Source: Candidatus Omnitrophota bacterium (GTDB taxonomy: Bacteria > Omnitrophota > Gorgyraeia > 2-01-FULL-45-10). Taken from it: 64,000 bases of DNA. The translations under genes and the position numbers were made by a program. Below are positions 42,145 through 49,884 of this stretch, one piece after another (the first letter of the stretch is position 1; the number at the start of each line of letters is the position of its first letter). The stretch is taken from the NCBI GenBank assembly GCA_041650805.1, contig JBAZKM010000005.1, forward strand, positions 1 to 64,000. The letters are read 5' to 3'. The notes under the pieces are model-generated. The model ran no database searches, was not told the origin of the DNA, and saw only the letters and a program-made list of their open reading frames with translations.

Positions 42145-43254
42145 ATGGAAACAAAGTCTTTAAATAAAAACTTACGCAAAGCAAGCCAAGCAAAGAAAGA
42201 CGAGTTTTATACCCAACTCGTTGATATTGAAAAAGAGTTAAAACACTACAAAGAACAATTTCGTGGCAAGGTTGTTTATTGCAATTGTGACGATCCGTTC
42301 GAGAGTAATTTTTTTAAATATTTCGCTGCCAATTTTAACGCACTAAAGCTAAAGAAGCTTATTACTACAAGTTATGTTAAATCTCCTATTGTCGGTGGGC
42401 AGTTATTGCTGTTTGAGGTAGAAGGGTTAAAGCCATCGGGCAAAGAGCCATTTAAAATCGAGATCAAAAAAGTTCCAGATGCTGATGGAAATGGTGCGAT
42501 AAATCTTGACGATGTGGAGTATTTGTTAAAACACGACAAAAACACTGCAACCCCTCTGCGTGGCGATGGCGACTTTCGTAGCGAAGAATGCATAAAGTTG
42601 ATTAAAAAGGCGGATATAGTTGTAACGAATCCGCCGTTTTCTTTATTCCGTGAATATGTCGCTCAACTTGTAGAATACGAAAAAAAGTTCATAATTATAG
42701 GCAACACCAATGCGTTAACTTATAAAGAAATCTTTAAATTAATTAAAGATAATAAGTTGCGTACCGGTTATACAAATTTTAATGTTGGGATGTTCTTTGT
42801 CGTACCAGACGACTGGGAACATTTTCATCATAAAGATGAAAAAGGAAGAAAAATTGCACGAGTATCAACTTCATGCTGGTTCACAAATATGGATGTTGAA
42901 AAACATAAAGAATATTTAACTCTGTATAAAAAATACAATACCGAAGAATATCCCAAATATGACCACTACAACGCAATCGAGGTATCAAAAGTTGCGGAAA
43001 TTCCAATGGATTACCGCGGTACTATGGGCGTGCCAATTACCTTTCTCGATAAATACAATCCTAATCAATTTGAAATCATTGATGGCTTAAATCGATACAC
43101 TATATTAGACGTTGCTGGTCTGAATAATAATGCTGTAAAAAAGCATCTTCATATGACAGAGATAGGCGGAAAATCGACGTACTTTAGGGTTTTGATTAAG
43201 AATAAAAAGAAGATAAAATATGAAAATCGAACTGCACAAAATTCAAATTCGTAA
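42145..43254 (+). CDS. EcoRI-family adenine-specific DNA methyltransferase
   Basis: The protein of about 369 residues resembles M.EcoRI throughout. It has KNLRKASQAKKDEFYTQLVDIE near the start, VVYCNCDDPFESNFFKYFA (about residues 40-58) and the catalytic NPPF at residues 162-165 (IVVTNPPFSLF). The ATG at 42145 gives the family start; an earlier in-frame start at 42088 overlaps the leader hairpin. It probably N6-methylates adenine in a short palindrome. No R.EcoRI relative follows. Instead a DUF262-HNH nuclease gene overlaps its 3' end by 35 bp, suggesting a restriction-modification pair. Confidence 0.85.
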   Translation: METKSLNKNLRKASQAKKDEFYTQLVDIEKELKHYKEQFRGKVVYCNCDDPFESNFFKYFAANFNALKLKKLITTSYVKSPIVGGQLLLFEVEGLKPSGKEPFKIEIKKVPDADGNGAINLDDVEYLLKHDKNTATPLRGDGDFRSEECIKLIKKADIVVTNPPFSLFREYVAQLVEYEKKFIIIGNTNALTYKEIFKLIKDNKLRTGYTNFNVGMFFVVPDDWEHFHHKDEKGRKIARVSTSCWFTNMDVEKHKEYLTLYKKYNTEEYPKYDHYNAIEVSKVAEIPMDYRGTMGVPITFLDKYNPNQFEIIDGLNRYTILDVAGLNNNAVKKHLHMTEIGGKSTYFRVLIKNKKKIKYENRTAQNSNS

Positions 43255-44311
43255 AGTAATAGCAGGCTACAAAGACAGTGCCGAAGAAGGCGTGGTGGCT
43301 TATAGTGGCAAACTTGATATTCGTCCAAAATATCAGCGTGAGTTTGTGTACAAGGCAGATCAGCGCAATGCCGTAATCGAAACTATCAAAAACAGCTTTC
43401 CGTTGAATGTAATGTATTGGATGATTAGAGAAGACGGTGGCTACGAAATGCTGGACGGCCAACAACGCACCATTAGTATCGGGCAATATGTTAATGGCGA
43501 TTATTCTCTGGACAACCGTTTTTTTCATAATCTGACCAAAGAGGAGCAGAATAAAATTCTTGATTATGAACTAATGATTTATTTCTGCGAAGGCACGGAT
43601 ATAGAGCGACTGGATTGGTTTAGGGTTATCAACACCTACGGAGAGAAAGTTAACGATCAGGAAATCCGTAATGCTGTTTATACCGGGCCGTGGCTTAGTG
43701 ACGCGAAATTGAAATTTAGCAAATCAAATTGTGCGGCATATCGCTTAGCAAATGACGGGGGCCAATTAGTAAGTGGTTCGCCAATTAGACAAGAATATTT
43801 AGAAACTGTACTGGTGTGGATAAATGACGGCAAAATAGAAGATTATATGGCAAAACATCAACACGATGCGAATGCCAACGGGCTGTGGGATTATTTTCAA
43901 AAAGTAATTGCGTGGATACGGGCAACATTTACGAATTATCGTAGAGAGATGAGTAGTGTGGCATGGGGGGAATTGTACAATGTATTCAAAGATAAGAAAC
44001 TGAACGCTAACAAACTAGAATCTGAGATTAAAGAGTTAATGCAGGACGAAGACGTAACAAAAAAATCCGGAATTTATCCGTATGTTTTAACTCGAAATGA
44101 AAAATTCTTGAATATTAGAGCATTTACAGATAAGCAAAAAAGAGAAGCATATGAAAAGCAAAAAGGTAAATGCATAAAATGCAAGAAACGTTTTGAGACA
44201 GAGGAAATGGAAGCCGATCATATAAAGCCCTGGCACGAAGGCGGAAAGACTATTTCAGAAAATTGCCAAATGTTGTGTAAGCAAGATAACCGAACCAAAT
44301 CTGGAAAATAA
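43220..44311 (+). CDS. DUF262-HNH nuclease (GmrSD-like)
   Basis: The 363-residue protein has an N-terminal DUF262 domain with RPKYQREFVYKADQRNAVIETI and the DGQQR motif (residues 79-83), the nucleotide-dependent ParB-like module of GmrS. The C-terminal HNH nuclease has CxxC (Cys318, Cys321), the DH pair (Asp333-His334) and NCQMLCKQDNRTKSGK. In GmrSD the two domains cleave modified phage DNA with NTP help. Pairing with a methyltransferase implies cleavage of unmethylated or differently modified DNA. Its start lies within the methyltransferase gene, so translation is coupled. Confidence 0.85.
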   Translation: MKIELHKIQIRKVIAGYKDSAEEGVVAYSGKLDIRPKYQREFVYKADQRNAVIETIKNSFPLNVMYWMIREDGGYEMLDGQQRTISIGQYVNGDYSLDNRFFHNLTKEEQNKILDYELMIYFCEGTDIERLDWFRVINTYGEKVNDQEIRNAVYTGPWLSDAKLKFSKSNCAAYRLANDGGQLVSGSPIRQEYLETVLVWINDGKIEDYMAKHQHDANANGLWDYFQKVIAWIRATFTNYRREMSSVAWGELYNVFKDKKLNANKLESEIKELMQDEDVTKKSGIYPYVLTRNEKFLNIRAFTDKQKREAYEKQKGKCIKCKKRFETEEMEADHIKPWHEGGKTISENCQMLCKQDNRTKSGK

Positions 44312-44330
44312 AACCAACCGGGGAATAAAA

Positions 44331-44403
44331 GGGGCCATCCCAGAAAGGGACACCCTACAAGATGGATGAAAGATTCTAGGGTGTCCCCAAATAGGATGGC
44401 CCC
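44331..44403. repeat. Nested perfect double hairpin between the two defence operons
   Basis: An outer stem (GGGGCCATCC 44331-44340 / GGATGGCCCC 44394-44403) encloses an inner stem (GGGACACCCTA 44347-44357 / TAGGGTGTCCC 44377-44387). Both are perfect. No T run follows. It may be a REP/MITE-type element or a transcription boundary. Confidence 0.75.
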
Positions 44404-44435
44404 AGTATGTAATAGGGTAGGGAAGGAGCTTAAGT

Positions 44436-45668
44436 ATGAAAGATGACCACCCGAAACATGACCCCAGAGAAATAATTCGCGGATTTCAACAACTGCTTTA
44501 TTCTCCTACAAAATCTATTGGATTTTTTGCAGGAGCCGGAACATCGATGTCGATAAAAGATCCCACCTCAAAAAAAGCGCTTATCCCCGGCATAAATGAA
44601 TTAACAAACATTGTGGAGACTCAACTATCCGCCGAAAAATCCAAAACATGTTATAAGGCCATAAAAGAAGAGCTCAGTAAGAATAAGCAGCCCTCTCAAA
44701 TCGAATACATACTTTCAAATATACGTCTAAAGGCTCAGGTTATTGGTTCAGAAACCTTGTGCGGTTTAAATCAACAGGGATTTAAGGACTTGGAAATCGA
44801 AATTACGAAAAAGATTGAGAAGCTCGTTTCTCCTGAGATACCAAAAGACATAGTTCACCAAAAATTTGCAAAATGGATTCGCAATGCTAACAGAAGAAAA
44901 GCTATAGAGGTATTTACAACAAATTATGATTACTTGTTTGAAGTTGGTTTCGAAAGGGAAAAGGTGCCGTATTTTGACGGCTTTGTCGGTAGTCATAAAC
45001 CATTCTTTTATCCTGCATCTGTAGCGGAAAATGATCTGCCCGTCGATTGGGTACGTCTATGGAAAGTTCACGGATCTCTTGGATGGCGACTAGACGAAGA
45101 GCATAAGCGAATTGTTCGTGAAAAATCCGAGGGGAGCCTTATGGTTTTCCCATCCTTGTTAAAATACGACGATTCTAGAAAACAGCCGTATGTAAGCTTC
45201 ATAGAGCGACTTGATAATTTCTTGCGAGAAGATGACAGTTTTTTAATTATTTGTGGATATGGATTTGGTGACCAACACCTTAACGATACAATCATTCACG
45301 CGCTATCTAGAACCAGATCGTCCGCGATTTATGCGTTTCTTCATGGAGAGGCTTCAGAAGATCACCATGCAGTTAAATTAGCCAAATATGAGCCACGCTT
45401 AACGTTAATGGCAAAAAATTCGGCGGTAATAGGTGGTACATATGGCTTGTGGGAATTAAACAGAGAACCATCTGCTTCAGATAGCACTCAAATCGGCTCT
45501 TATTTTGACGAAGATGCTGTCCCGGCAAATTTAACCACGCCTGCTAAGGATAATGGTAAGAAAATACCTGATCACGAAGCTTATTGGGACGGCAAGGGGG
45601 TTTTGAAGTTAGGCGATTTTTCGAATCTAGTGGAGTTTTTAAATTTAATGCTTCCAGAGAATTCTTAA
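44436..45668 (+). CDS. SIR2-family NADase (SIR2-HerA defence system)
   Basis: The 410-residue protein has all SIR2 NAD-site motifs: GAGTS (residues 33-37), TTNYD (161-165), HGS (212-214) and GYGFGDQH (274-281). It lacks the zinc-binding cysteine pairs of classical sirtuins, as defence SIR2 proteins do. It is followed by a HerA ATPase gene, and SIR2-HerA pairs form large complexes that deplete NAD+ or cut DNA on phage infection. The ATG has an AAGGAG site at good spacing. The C-terminal 80 residues are poorly conserved and may contact HerA. Confidence 0.9.
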   Translation: MKDDHPKHDPREIIRGFQQLLYSPTKSIGFFAGAGTSMSIKDPTSKKALIPGINELTNIVETQLSAEKSKTCYKAIKEELSKNKQPSQIEYILSNIRLKAQVIGSETLCGLNQQGFKDLEIEITKKIEKLVSPEIPKDIVHQKFAKWIRNANRRKAIEVFTTNYDYLFEVGFEREKVPYFDGFVGSHKPFFYPASVAENDLPVDWVRLWKVHGSLGWRLDEEHKRIVREKSEGSLMVFPSLLKYDDSRKQPYVSFIERLDNFLREDDSFLIICGYGFGDQHLNDTIIHALSRTRSSAIYAFLHGEASEDHHAVKLAKYEPRLTLMAKNSAVIGGTYGLWELNREPSASDSTQIGSYFDEDAVPANLTTPAKDNGKKIPDHEAYWDGKGVLKLGDFSNLVEFLNLMLPENS

Positions 45669-45677
45669 AAGGAAAAA

Positions 45678-47486
45678 ATGCTTCGCAATGACACAATAAT
45701 AGGTACGGTAGAAAGCGTTCTAGGGAATCGTATATCAATATTGATTGATACCGAACATTTGCCCTCCAATGTTCCGGTAATCGATGGGCGCGTATATCGT
45801 ATTGGACAGATTGGCTCTTTTTTGAGGATACCGATTGGCTATATAGATCTTTATGGGGTCGTTACTCAGGCGGGAGCAGATGCAATACCAGAAAAATTGC
45901 GAGACATGGAAGATGCAGATAAACTCAGTAAGCAAGCTAGAAATTGGCTAACAATGGTTTTGGTTGGAGAAAGGGTTGGAGATCGCTTTGAGAGAGGTGT
46001 AAGCCAGTCGCCAGTAAGCGGGGATCATGCTCACCTTGTCACAATCGATGATTTAAAAATTATTTATGGCAACATGAATGACAAAGGTTCTATTTCAATT
46101 GGGCAGATTAGCGCATCGGAAAGCTTATCTGCAAGACTTGATATAGATAAATTAGTAACCAGACATGTCGCGCTTCTCGGCTCTACTGGGAGCGGAAAAT
46201 CTAATGCTGTAACAGTTTTTCTTAGTGAAATAGCCAAGGGCAAATTCCCATCGGCTCGTATATTGTTAATAGACCCCCATGGTGAATATGGCGCAGCGCT
46301 TGGTAGTCATGCCAGAGTATTTAAAATTAATGCCAATAAACATAATGGCGAATATCCCTTATTTATTCCTTATTGGGCATTACCATTTGGAGAATTATTA
46401 AAAACATTCGTGGGCGCACTTACAGATCCTCAAGAAGAATATGTACGGGAAAAGATTTTCTCAAAAAAATTGGAAGCTAGTAAGAATCTTGCCTCCCCTC
46501 CTGAAGAAGCAGCGCTAAGCGCAGATAGCCCCATACCTTTTAGTCTGAAAGAATTATGGTACCAGCTAGATCGATTTGAACGCCTGACTATTAATAGAGG
46601 GGCAGGCGGAACAATTACGGAGGCACTGATAAAAGAGGGAAATTCTGATTCTTTGGTTAGCGCACAATTTGAGCCCCATTCTACTACAAACACCAATCCA
46701 TATTTAAATAACCAAGCTAAGGGAATCCTGCGTTATCTTAATAATATTAGAAATAGACTGGTCGATCAAAGATTTAATTTTTTCTTCCATCCGGGTGAAT
46801 GGGAACCTTCAAAAGATGGAAAAGTAAAAAAAGATTTAGACGCACTTTTAGTGGATTGGCTAGCCCATGACAAACCTATCACTGTATTAGATCTATCAGG
46901 AGTACCGGCAGAAATTACTGCGATTGTATCAGGAGCCGTTATCCGAATTGCCTATGACGCACTATTTTGGGCACAAGATTTACCGATTGGTGGCAGAAAA
47001 CAACCGTTATTAATGGTATTAGAAGAGGCTCATATGTATTTGCAGGCCGGAGAGGAGTCCGTCGCTTCTAGCTCTGTTAGAAGCATTGCAAAGGAAGGAC
47101 GAAAATATGGGCTAGGATTGATGTTAGTTACTCAACGACCATCCGAACTTGATCCTACGGTTCTTAGTCAATGCGGGACCACAATAGCATTACGCATGAC
47201 CAACGGTCAAGACAGAGCTCATGTCTCATCCGCAGTTCAAGATGATTTATCAGATATGTTGGCACTTATACCAAGCCTGCGAACTGGAGAAGCTCTAATC
47301 TTTGGCGAGGCTGTGAAAATCCCATCACGAGTAAGAATTGATGCGGCCACGAAAGCACCTAAAAGTGAAGACCCCAGAGTCTCAAGAGCGTGGTCGCAAT
47401 CTCCACCATTAGCAGATTATTATAAGCAAGCAATCGATCTTTGGCGTAATGGTCGATTTAGTGTTGAAAAGAAGGAGGAAAAATAA
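45678..47486 (+). CDS. HerA-type hexameric ATPase
   Basis: The 602-residue protein has an N-terminal HAS-barrel (about residues 1-110). The RecA-like core has Walker A GSTGSGKS (residues 168-175) and Walker B LLMVLEEAH (to His452), plus the LVTQRPSELDPTVLSQCGTTIALRM sensor/arginine-finger region. HerA rings translocate DNA. In defence systems they assemble with SIR2, DUF4297 or nuclease partners. It begins nine bases after the SIR2 stop and ends two bases before the KTSC gene, so the operon is tight. Confidence 0.9.
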   Translation: MLRNDTIIGTVESVLGNRISILIDTEHLPSNVPVIDGRVYRIGQIGSFLRIPIGYIDLYGVVTQAGADAIPEKLRDMEDADKLSKQARNWLTMVLVGERVGDRFERGVSQSPVSGDHAHLVTIDDLKIIYGNMNDKGSISIGQISASESLSARLDIDKLVTRHVALLGSTGSGKSNAVTVFLSEIAKGKFPSARILLIDPHGEYGAALGSHARVFKINANKHNGEYPLFIPYWALPFGELLKTFVGALTDPQEEYVREKIFSKKLEASKNLASPPEEAALSADSPIPFSLKELWYQLDRFERLTINRGAGGTITEALIKEGNSDSLVSAQFEPHSTTNTNPYLNNQAKGILRYLNNIRNRLVDQRFNFFFHPGEWEPSKDGKVKKDLDALLVDWLAHDKPITVLDLSGVPAEITAIVSGAVIRIAYDALFWAQDLPIGGRKQPLLMVLEEAHMYLQAGEESVASSSVRSIAKEGRKYGLGLMLVTQRPSELDPTVLSQCGTTIALRMTNGQDRAHVSSAVQDDLSDMLALIPSLRTGEALIFGEAVKIPSRVRIDAATKAPKSEDPRVSRAWSQSPPLADYYKQAIDLWRNGRFSVEKKEEK

Positions 47487-47488
47487 TT

Positions 47489-47701
47489 ATGGAAATGAAG
47501 CAAGTAGCTTCCTCTAATCTTCAAGCAGTTGGATATGACGAATCTACAGAAACTATGCGGGTTCAATTTACAAATGGTTCAATCTATGAGTACCGCAATA
47601 TACCCGCCGTTGTGTATAATGATTTTATGCAAGCAAGCTCATTAGGAGCTTATTTAAATAGAAACATTCGTAATAATTACCCCTATGAAAAAATCGGTTA
47701 A
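47489..47701 (+). CDS. KTSC domain protein
   Basis: This 70-residue protein is a single KTSC domain: VASSNLQAVGYDESTETMRVQFTNGSIYEYRNIP-type beta meander, then FMQASSLGAYLNRNIRNNYPY. The K-T-S-C-like signature appears as ASSLGAYLN. KTSC proteins have no established biochemical role; they often occur near lysyl-tRNA synthetase-like genes or nucleases. Here the gene is embedded within the SIR2-HerA operon, so a regulatory or adaptor part in the complex is possible. That role is inference. Confidence 0.85.
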   Translation: MEMKQVASSNLQAVGYDESTETMRVQFTNGSIYEYRNIPAVVYNDFMQASSLGAYLNRNIRNNYPYEKIG

Positions 47702-47722
47702 ATTAATAACTGTAGGTGAGCA

Positions 47723-48487
47723 ATGAGTCAGTATTATAATGGGAAAAGAACCCGCAACTTGTTCGATCCTAAAAATGTGGCACCTTTTAAATTAAGTCGC
47801 ACAAAAATTGACCTTTTTTTATCATGCCAAAGATGCTTTTATCTTGATCGACGATTAGGTGTTGGACAACCTCCAGGATATCCGTTTAGCCTTAACTCTG
47901 CAGTAGATGCCCTTCTTAAAAAAGAATTTGACACTTATAGAAAAAATAAAACCGCACACCCTTTAATGAAAACTTTTGGTGTTAATGCTATTCCATTCCA
48001 ACATGAGAAGCTTGATGAATGGCGTGATGCGTTAAGGAAAGGGGTTTCCTATCTCCACAAATCGACGAACTTTATTGTAACGGGTGCCATAGATGATGTA
48101 TGGGTAACCCCTGAAGGCGAGTTACTGATAGTTGATTATAAGAGCACATCAAAAAAGGAAGAAGTTAACCTTGATGCAGAGTGGCAAATATCTTATAAAA
48201 GACAGATGGAGCTTTATCAATGGCTTTTTCGTAGGAATGAATTTAAGGTTTCGGAAATCGGATATTTTGTTTATTGCAATGGCCAGTCTGGTAAAGAGGC
48301 CTTTGCAAATAAACTCGAATTCGATGTAAAGATAATTCCATATAAAGGCGATGATGCATGGGTTGAGCCAACTTTAATAAATGCTAGAAAGTGTTTAGAT
48401 GCTGATACAATTCCGGAAGCAAATCCAGAATGTGATTTCTGCCGCTATCACGAGCTGGTAAAAGAAGCTGAGAAGGATACTAAATGA
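47723..48487 (+). CDS. Cas4/RecB-like PD-(D/E)XK nuclease
   Basis: The 254-residue protein has the RecB-type nuclease motifs: GAIDDVW (about residues 121-127), VDYKST (Asp138, Lys140) and QMELYQW. Cys35 and Cys38 (SCQRC) at the N-terminus and Cys237 and Cys240 (CDFC) at the C-terminus are arranged like the four iron-sulfur ligands of Cas4/AddB-type enzymes. It probably degrades or trims DNA ends. It is not part of a CRISPR locus here, and its position in the HerA operon suggests HerA-coupled nuclease action. It overlaps the next gene by ATGA. Confidence 0.8.
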   Translation: MSQYYNGKRTRNLFDPKNVAPFKLSRTKIDLFLSCQRCFYLDRRLGVGQPPGYPFSLNSAVDALLKKEFDTYRKNKTAHPLMKTFGVNAIPFQHEKLDEWRDALRKGVSYLHKSTNFIVTGAIDDVWVTPEGELLIVDYKSTSKKEEVNLDAEWQISYKRQMELYQWLFRRNEFKVSEIGYFVYCNGQSGKEAFANKLEFDVKIIPYKGDDAWVEPTLINARKCLDADTIPEANPECDFCRYHELVKEAEKDTK

Positions 48488-49173
48488 ACGCAAATGAACC
48501 TGAAAGCATTTTTCGATCCGCTTCGCCAGAAGAACTGCGGGAAAGAGCGCTTCAACATCCCAACATACTTTCGAATGATATTCGAGTTACTATTGAAAGA
48601 AAAATTGTAGAATTAGAAACCGAATATCAACATACGCAAGGGTTAATTCTAACGGAATCTGATTTAAAATGCTTACTATACAACAAGTTAGCAGAAATTC
48701 CTGTGTTGCGTAGAAGTTTAAACACACGAGACAGCCATATAAAAGCAAATTCCATTCATACGGAGTTGCCTTGGTATGACGAGAATAGAAAATTAACTAT
48801 AAAGCCAGATATAACCTTACTTGAGCCAGCACATTTAAGTATATTACATGGCTACGGGCTACATCCGTGGCAAAATCTTCCAAGTAAAGGATGTTCTTTT
48901 AGCGGCAATGCGATTATTTTTGAGTTAAAATTCATAAGAGCCAGGTCAGGAATTACACAACAGAAACTAAGGGGGTCTATAAAAAAGGACCATAGAAAGA
49001 TAGAAAGGTTATTTATACGGCTTAACTCAGAAGGTTATTCTCATAACGTATTTTGCTACTTTGTTATTTTTAATAAGACAAATAAGAAGTGTGCAGAATT
49101 TGATGATTTTATGAATAGTTTTAGAGAAAGCAATAAATACAAAATGATTTATGCTACAGGTGGGATTGATTAA
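48484..49173 (+). CDS. Probable second PD-(D/E)XK nuclease, unnamed family
   Basis: I do not recognise a named family for this 229-residue protein. It shows the core pattern of restriction endonuclease-like folds: a Lys-Pro-Asp (Asp109) in KLTIKPDITLLEP and, 38 residues later, FELKF (Glu147, Lys149) after a hydrophobic strand. An N-terminal helical region (residues 10-60) and a C-terminal strand NVFCYFVIFNK follow the fold order. It is the last gene of the SIR2-HerA operon and shares its start with the Cas4-like gene's stop. DNA cleavage is inference from the motif. Confidence 0.6.
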   Translation: MNANEPESIFRSASPEELRERALQHPNILSNDIRVTIERKIVELETEYQHTQGLILTESDLKCLLYNKLAEIPVLRRSLNTRDSHIKANSIHTELPWYDENRKLTIKPDITLLEPAHLSILHGYGLHPWQNLPSKGCSFSGNAIIFELKFIRARSGITQQKLRGSIKKDHRKIERLFIRLNSEGYSHNVFCYFVIFNKTNKKCAEFDDFMNSFRESNKYKMIYATGGID

Positions 49174-49614
49174 AAATAGCTGTAGGCTATGCAGTCAGAA
49201 TTAAAATTTCAATAAATCGGCAGGACTTACCTTTTGGAGTTTTGGGTACGGTTCTGGAGGCAATCCCAGGCCCGTCCCTGTTCTGATCCCAGAGTTGTCC
49301 CCGGCGCAATCCCAGACCTGTCCCCGACGAAATCCCCGACCTGTCCCATAGAACGCTATCCTTTTTCCCTTGCCTAAGTATCTGCCATTCGGTACAATAA
49401 TCCGATAAGCCCCTTCCCGAGAGCAGTGAGATAAAAAGGGGTTTCAGGGGAAAAGACCGTTTTCCCCTGAGCTCATCTATAGCTTGCGAAGGAAGGGATA
49501 TATTAAAGGGAAACCATTGGGTTTCCCTTTAAGGAGCGGAGGCCGAGCAAGACCTACCAACGCTATAACACGTTGGTCGCAGCGAGGCCGAAGCGACGCT
49601 GGCGTAGCTCAGTT
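49174..49614. other. Repeat-dense non-coding right end of the island
   Basis: No gene is visible here. About four degenerate 22-24-bp tandem units with an ATCCCAGACCTGTCCC core lie at 49262-49350. A tRNA-type promoter is at 49370-49398. Three perfect hairpins follow: 49444-49470 (TCAGGGGAAAA), 49505-49530 (AAAGGGAAACC) and 49556-49577 (ACCAACG). A 20-base start of tRNA-Thr sits at 49598-49617. Confidence 0.75.
49370..49398 (+). promoter_or_regulatory. Probable promoter of tRNA-Thr
   Basis: TTGCCT (49370-49375), a 17-bp spacer and TACAAT (49393-49398). A related but degraded copy lies at 41625-41655 beside the truncated tRNA. About 300 bp now separate it from the tRNA. Confidence 0.5.
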
Positions 49615-49743
49615 GGTCCTCCTTCGCCCTTCAATGCGGATACTGAGGTAGGGCTTCGGAGAGACTGCGATATGCTTTGAGGTTTCAGAAGTCGATAGAC
49701 AGTTTGCTGGCGTAGCTCAGTTGGTAGAGCAGCGGTTTCGTAA
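49615..49743. repeat. Right att-like direct repeat
   Basis: This is the partner of 41670-41798. It ends inside the anticodon loop of the intact tRNA-Thr. Confidence 0.85.
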
Positions 49744-49781
49744 ACCGCAGGTCGGGGGTTCAACTCCCTCCGCCAGCTCCA
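49706..49781 (+). tRNA. tRNA-Thr (CGT)
   Basis: A full cloverleaf of 76 bases including encoded CCA: acceptor GCTGGCG/CGCCAGC, D-arm GCTC...GAGC, anticodon arm GCGGT-TTCGTAA-ACCGC with anticodon CGT (reads ACG), and T-arm GGGGG-TTCAACT-CCCTC. The D-loop has the GG pair. It is the apparent integration target of the island on its left. Confidence 0.95.
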
Positions 49782-49878
49782 TCCTACTTCGCTCAAAGCT
49801 TTACAGCTTTGAGCTTCGTAGGACAAGTTCCTACTTCGCCCTTCAACGGGTGAAAAGTCGGGTAGGGCTTCGCAGAGA
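49782..49878. repeat. Two dispersed hairpins of the CTTCG family
   Basis: The first hairpin (49782-49823) pairs TCCTAC-TTC-GCTCAAAGCT with AGCTTTGAGC-TTC-GTAGGA. The second (about 49831-49876) pairs CTAC-TTC-GCCCT with AGGGC-TTC-GCAG. Both have a symmetric TTC/TTC internal loop, as do the hairpins inside the 129-bp att-like repeats. Confidence 0.7.
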
Positions 49879-49884
49879 TAGTAC

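Larger units (their letters stand above)
41670..49743. mobile_element. Genomic island in tRNA-Thr carrying defence genes
   Basis: Direct repeats of 129 bp (41670-41798 and 49615-49743) flank the region; both end with the 5' half of tRNA-Thr up to the anticodon loop. Only the right copy continues into a full tRNA, the pattern left by site-specific integration in a tRNA gene. Genes within are AT-rich and unlike the flanks. The cargo is a methyltransferase/DUF262-HNH pair and a five-gene SIR2-HerA operon. No intact integrase is seen, so the element is probably immobile or relies on help. Confidence 0.75.

Noticed and set aside
41924..42193. Minus-strand open frame of 89 codons with hydrophobic residues
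   Set aside because: It overlaps the promoter, hairpin and start of the methyltransferase gene and has no ribosome-binding site. The hydrophobicity comes from AT-rich antisense.
49262..49350. Possible small CRISPR array
   Set aside because: The units are degenerate, directly adjacent and lack unique spacers of constant length. No cas genes are near; the Cas4-like gene belongs to the HerA operon.
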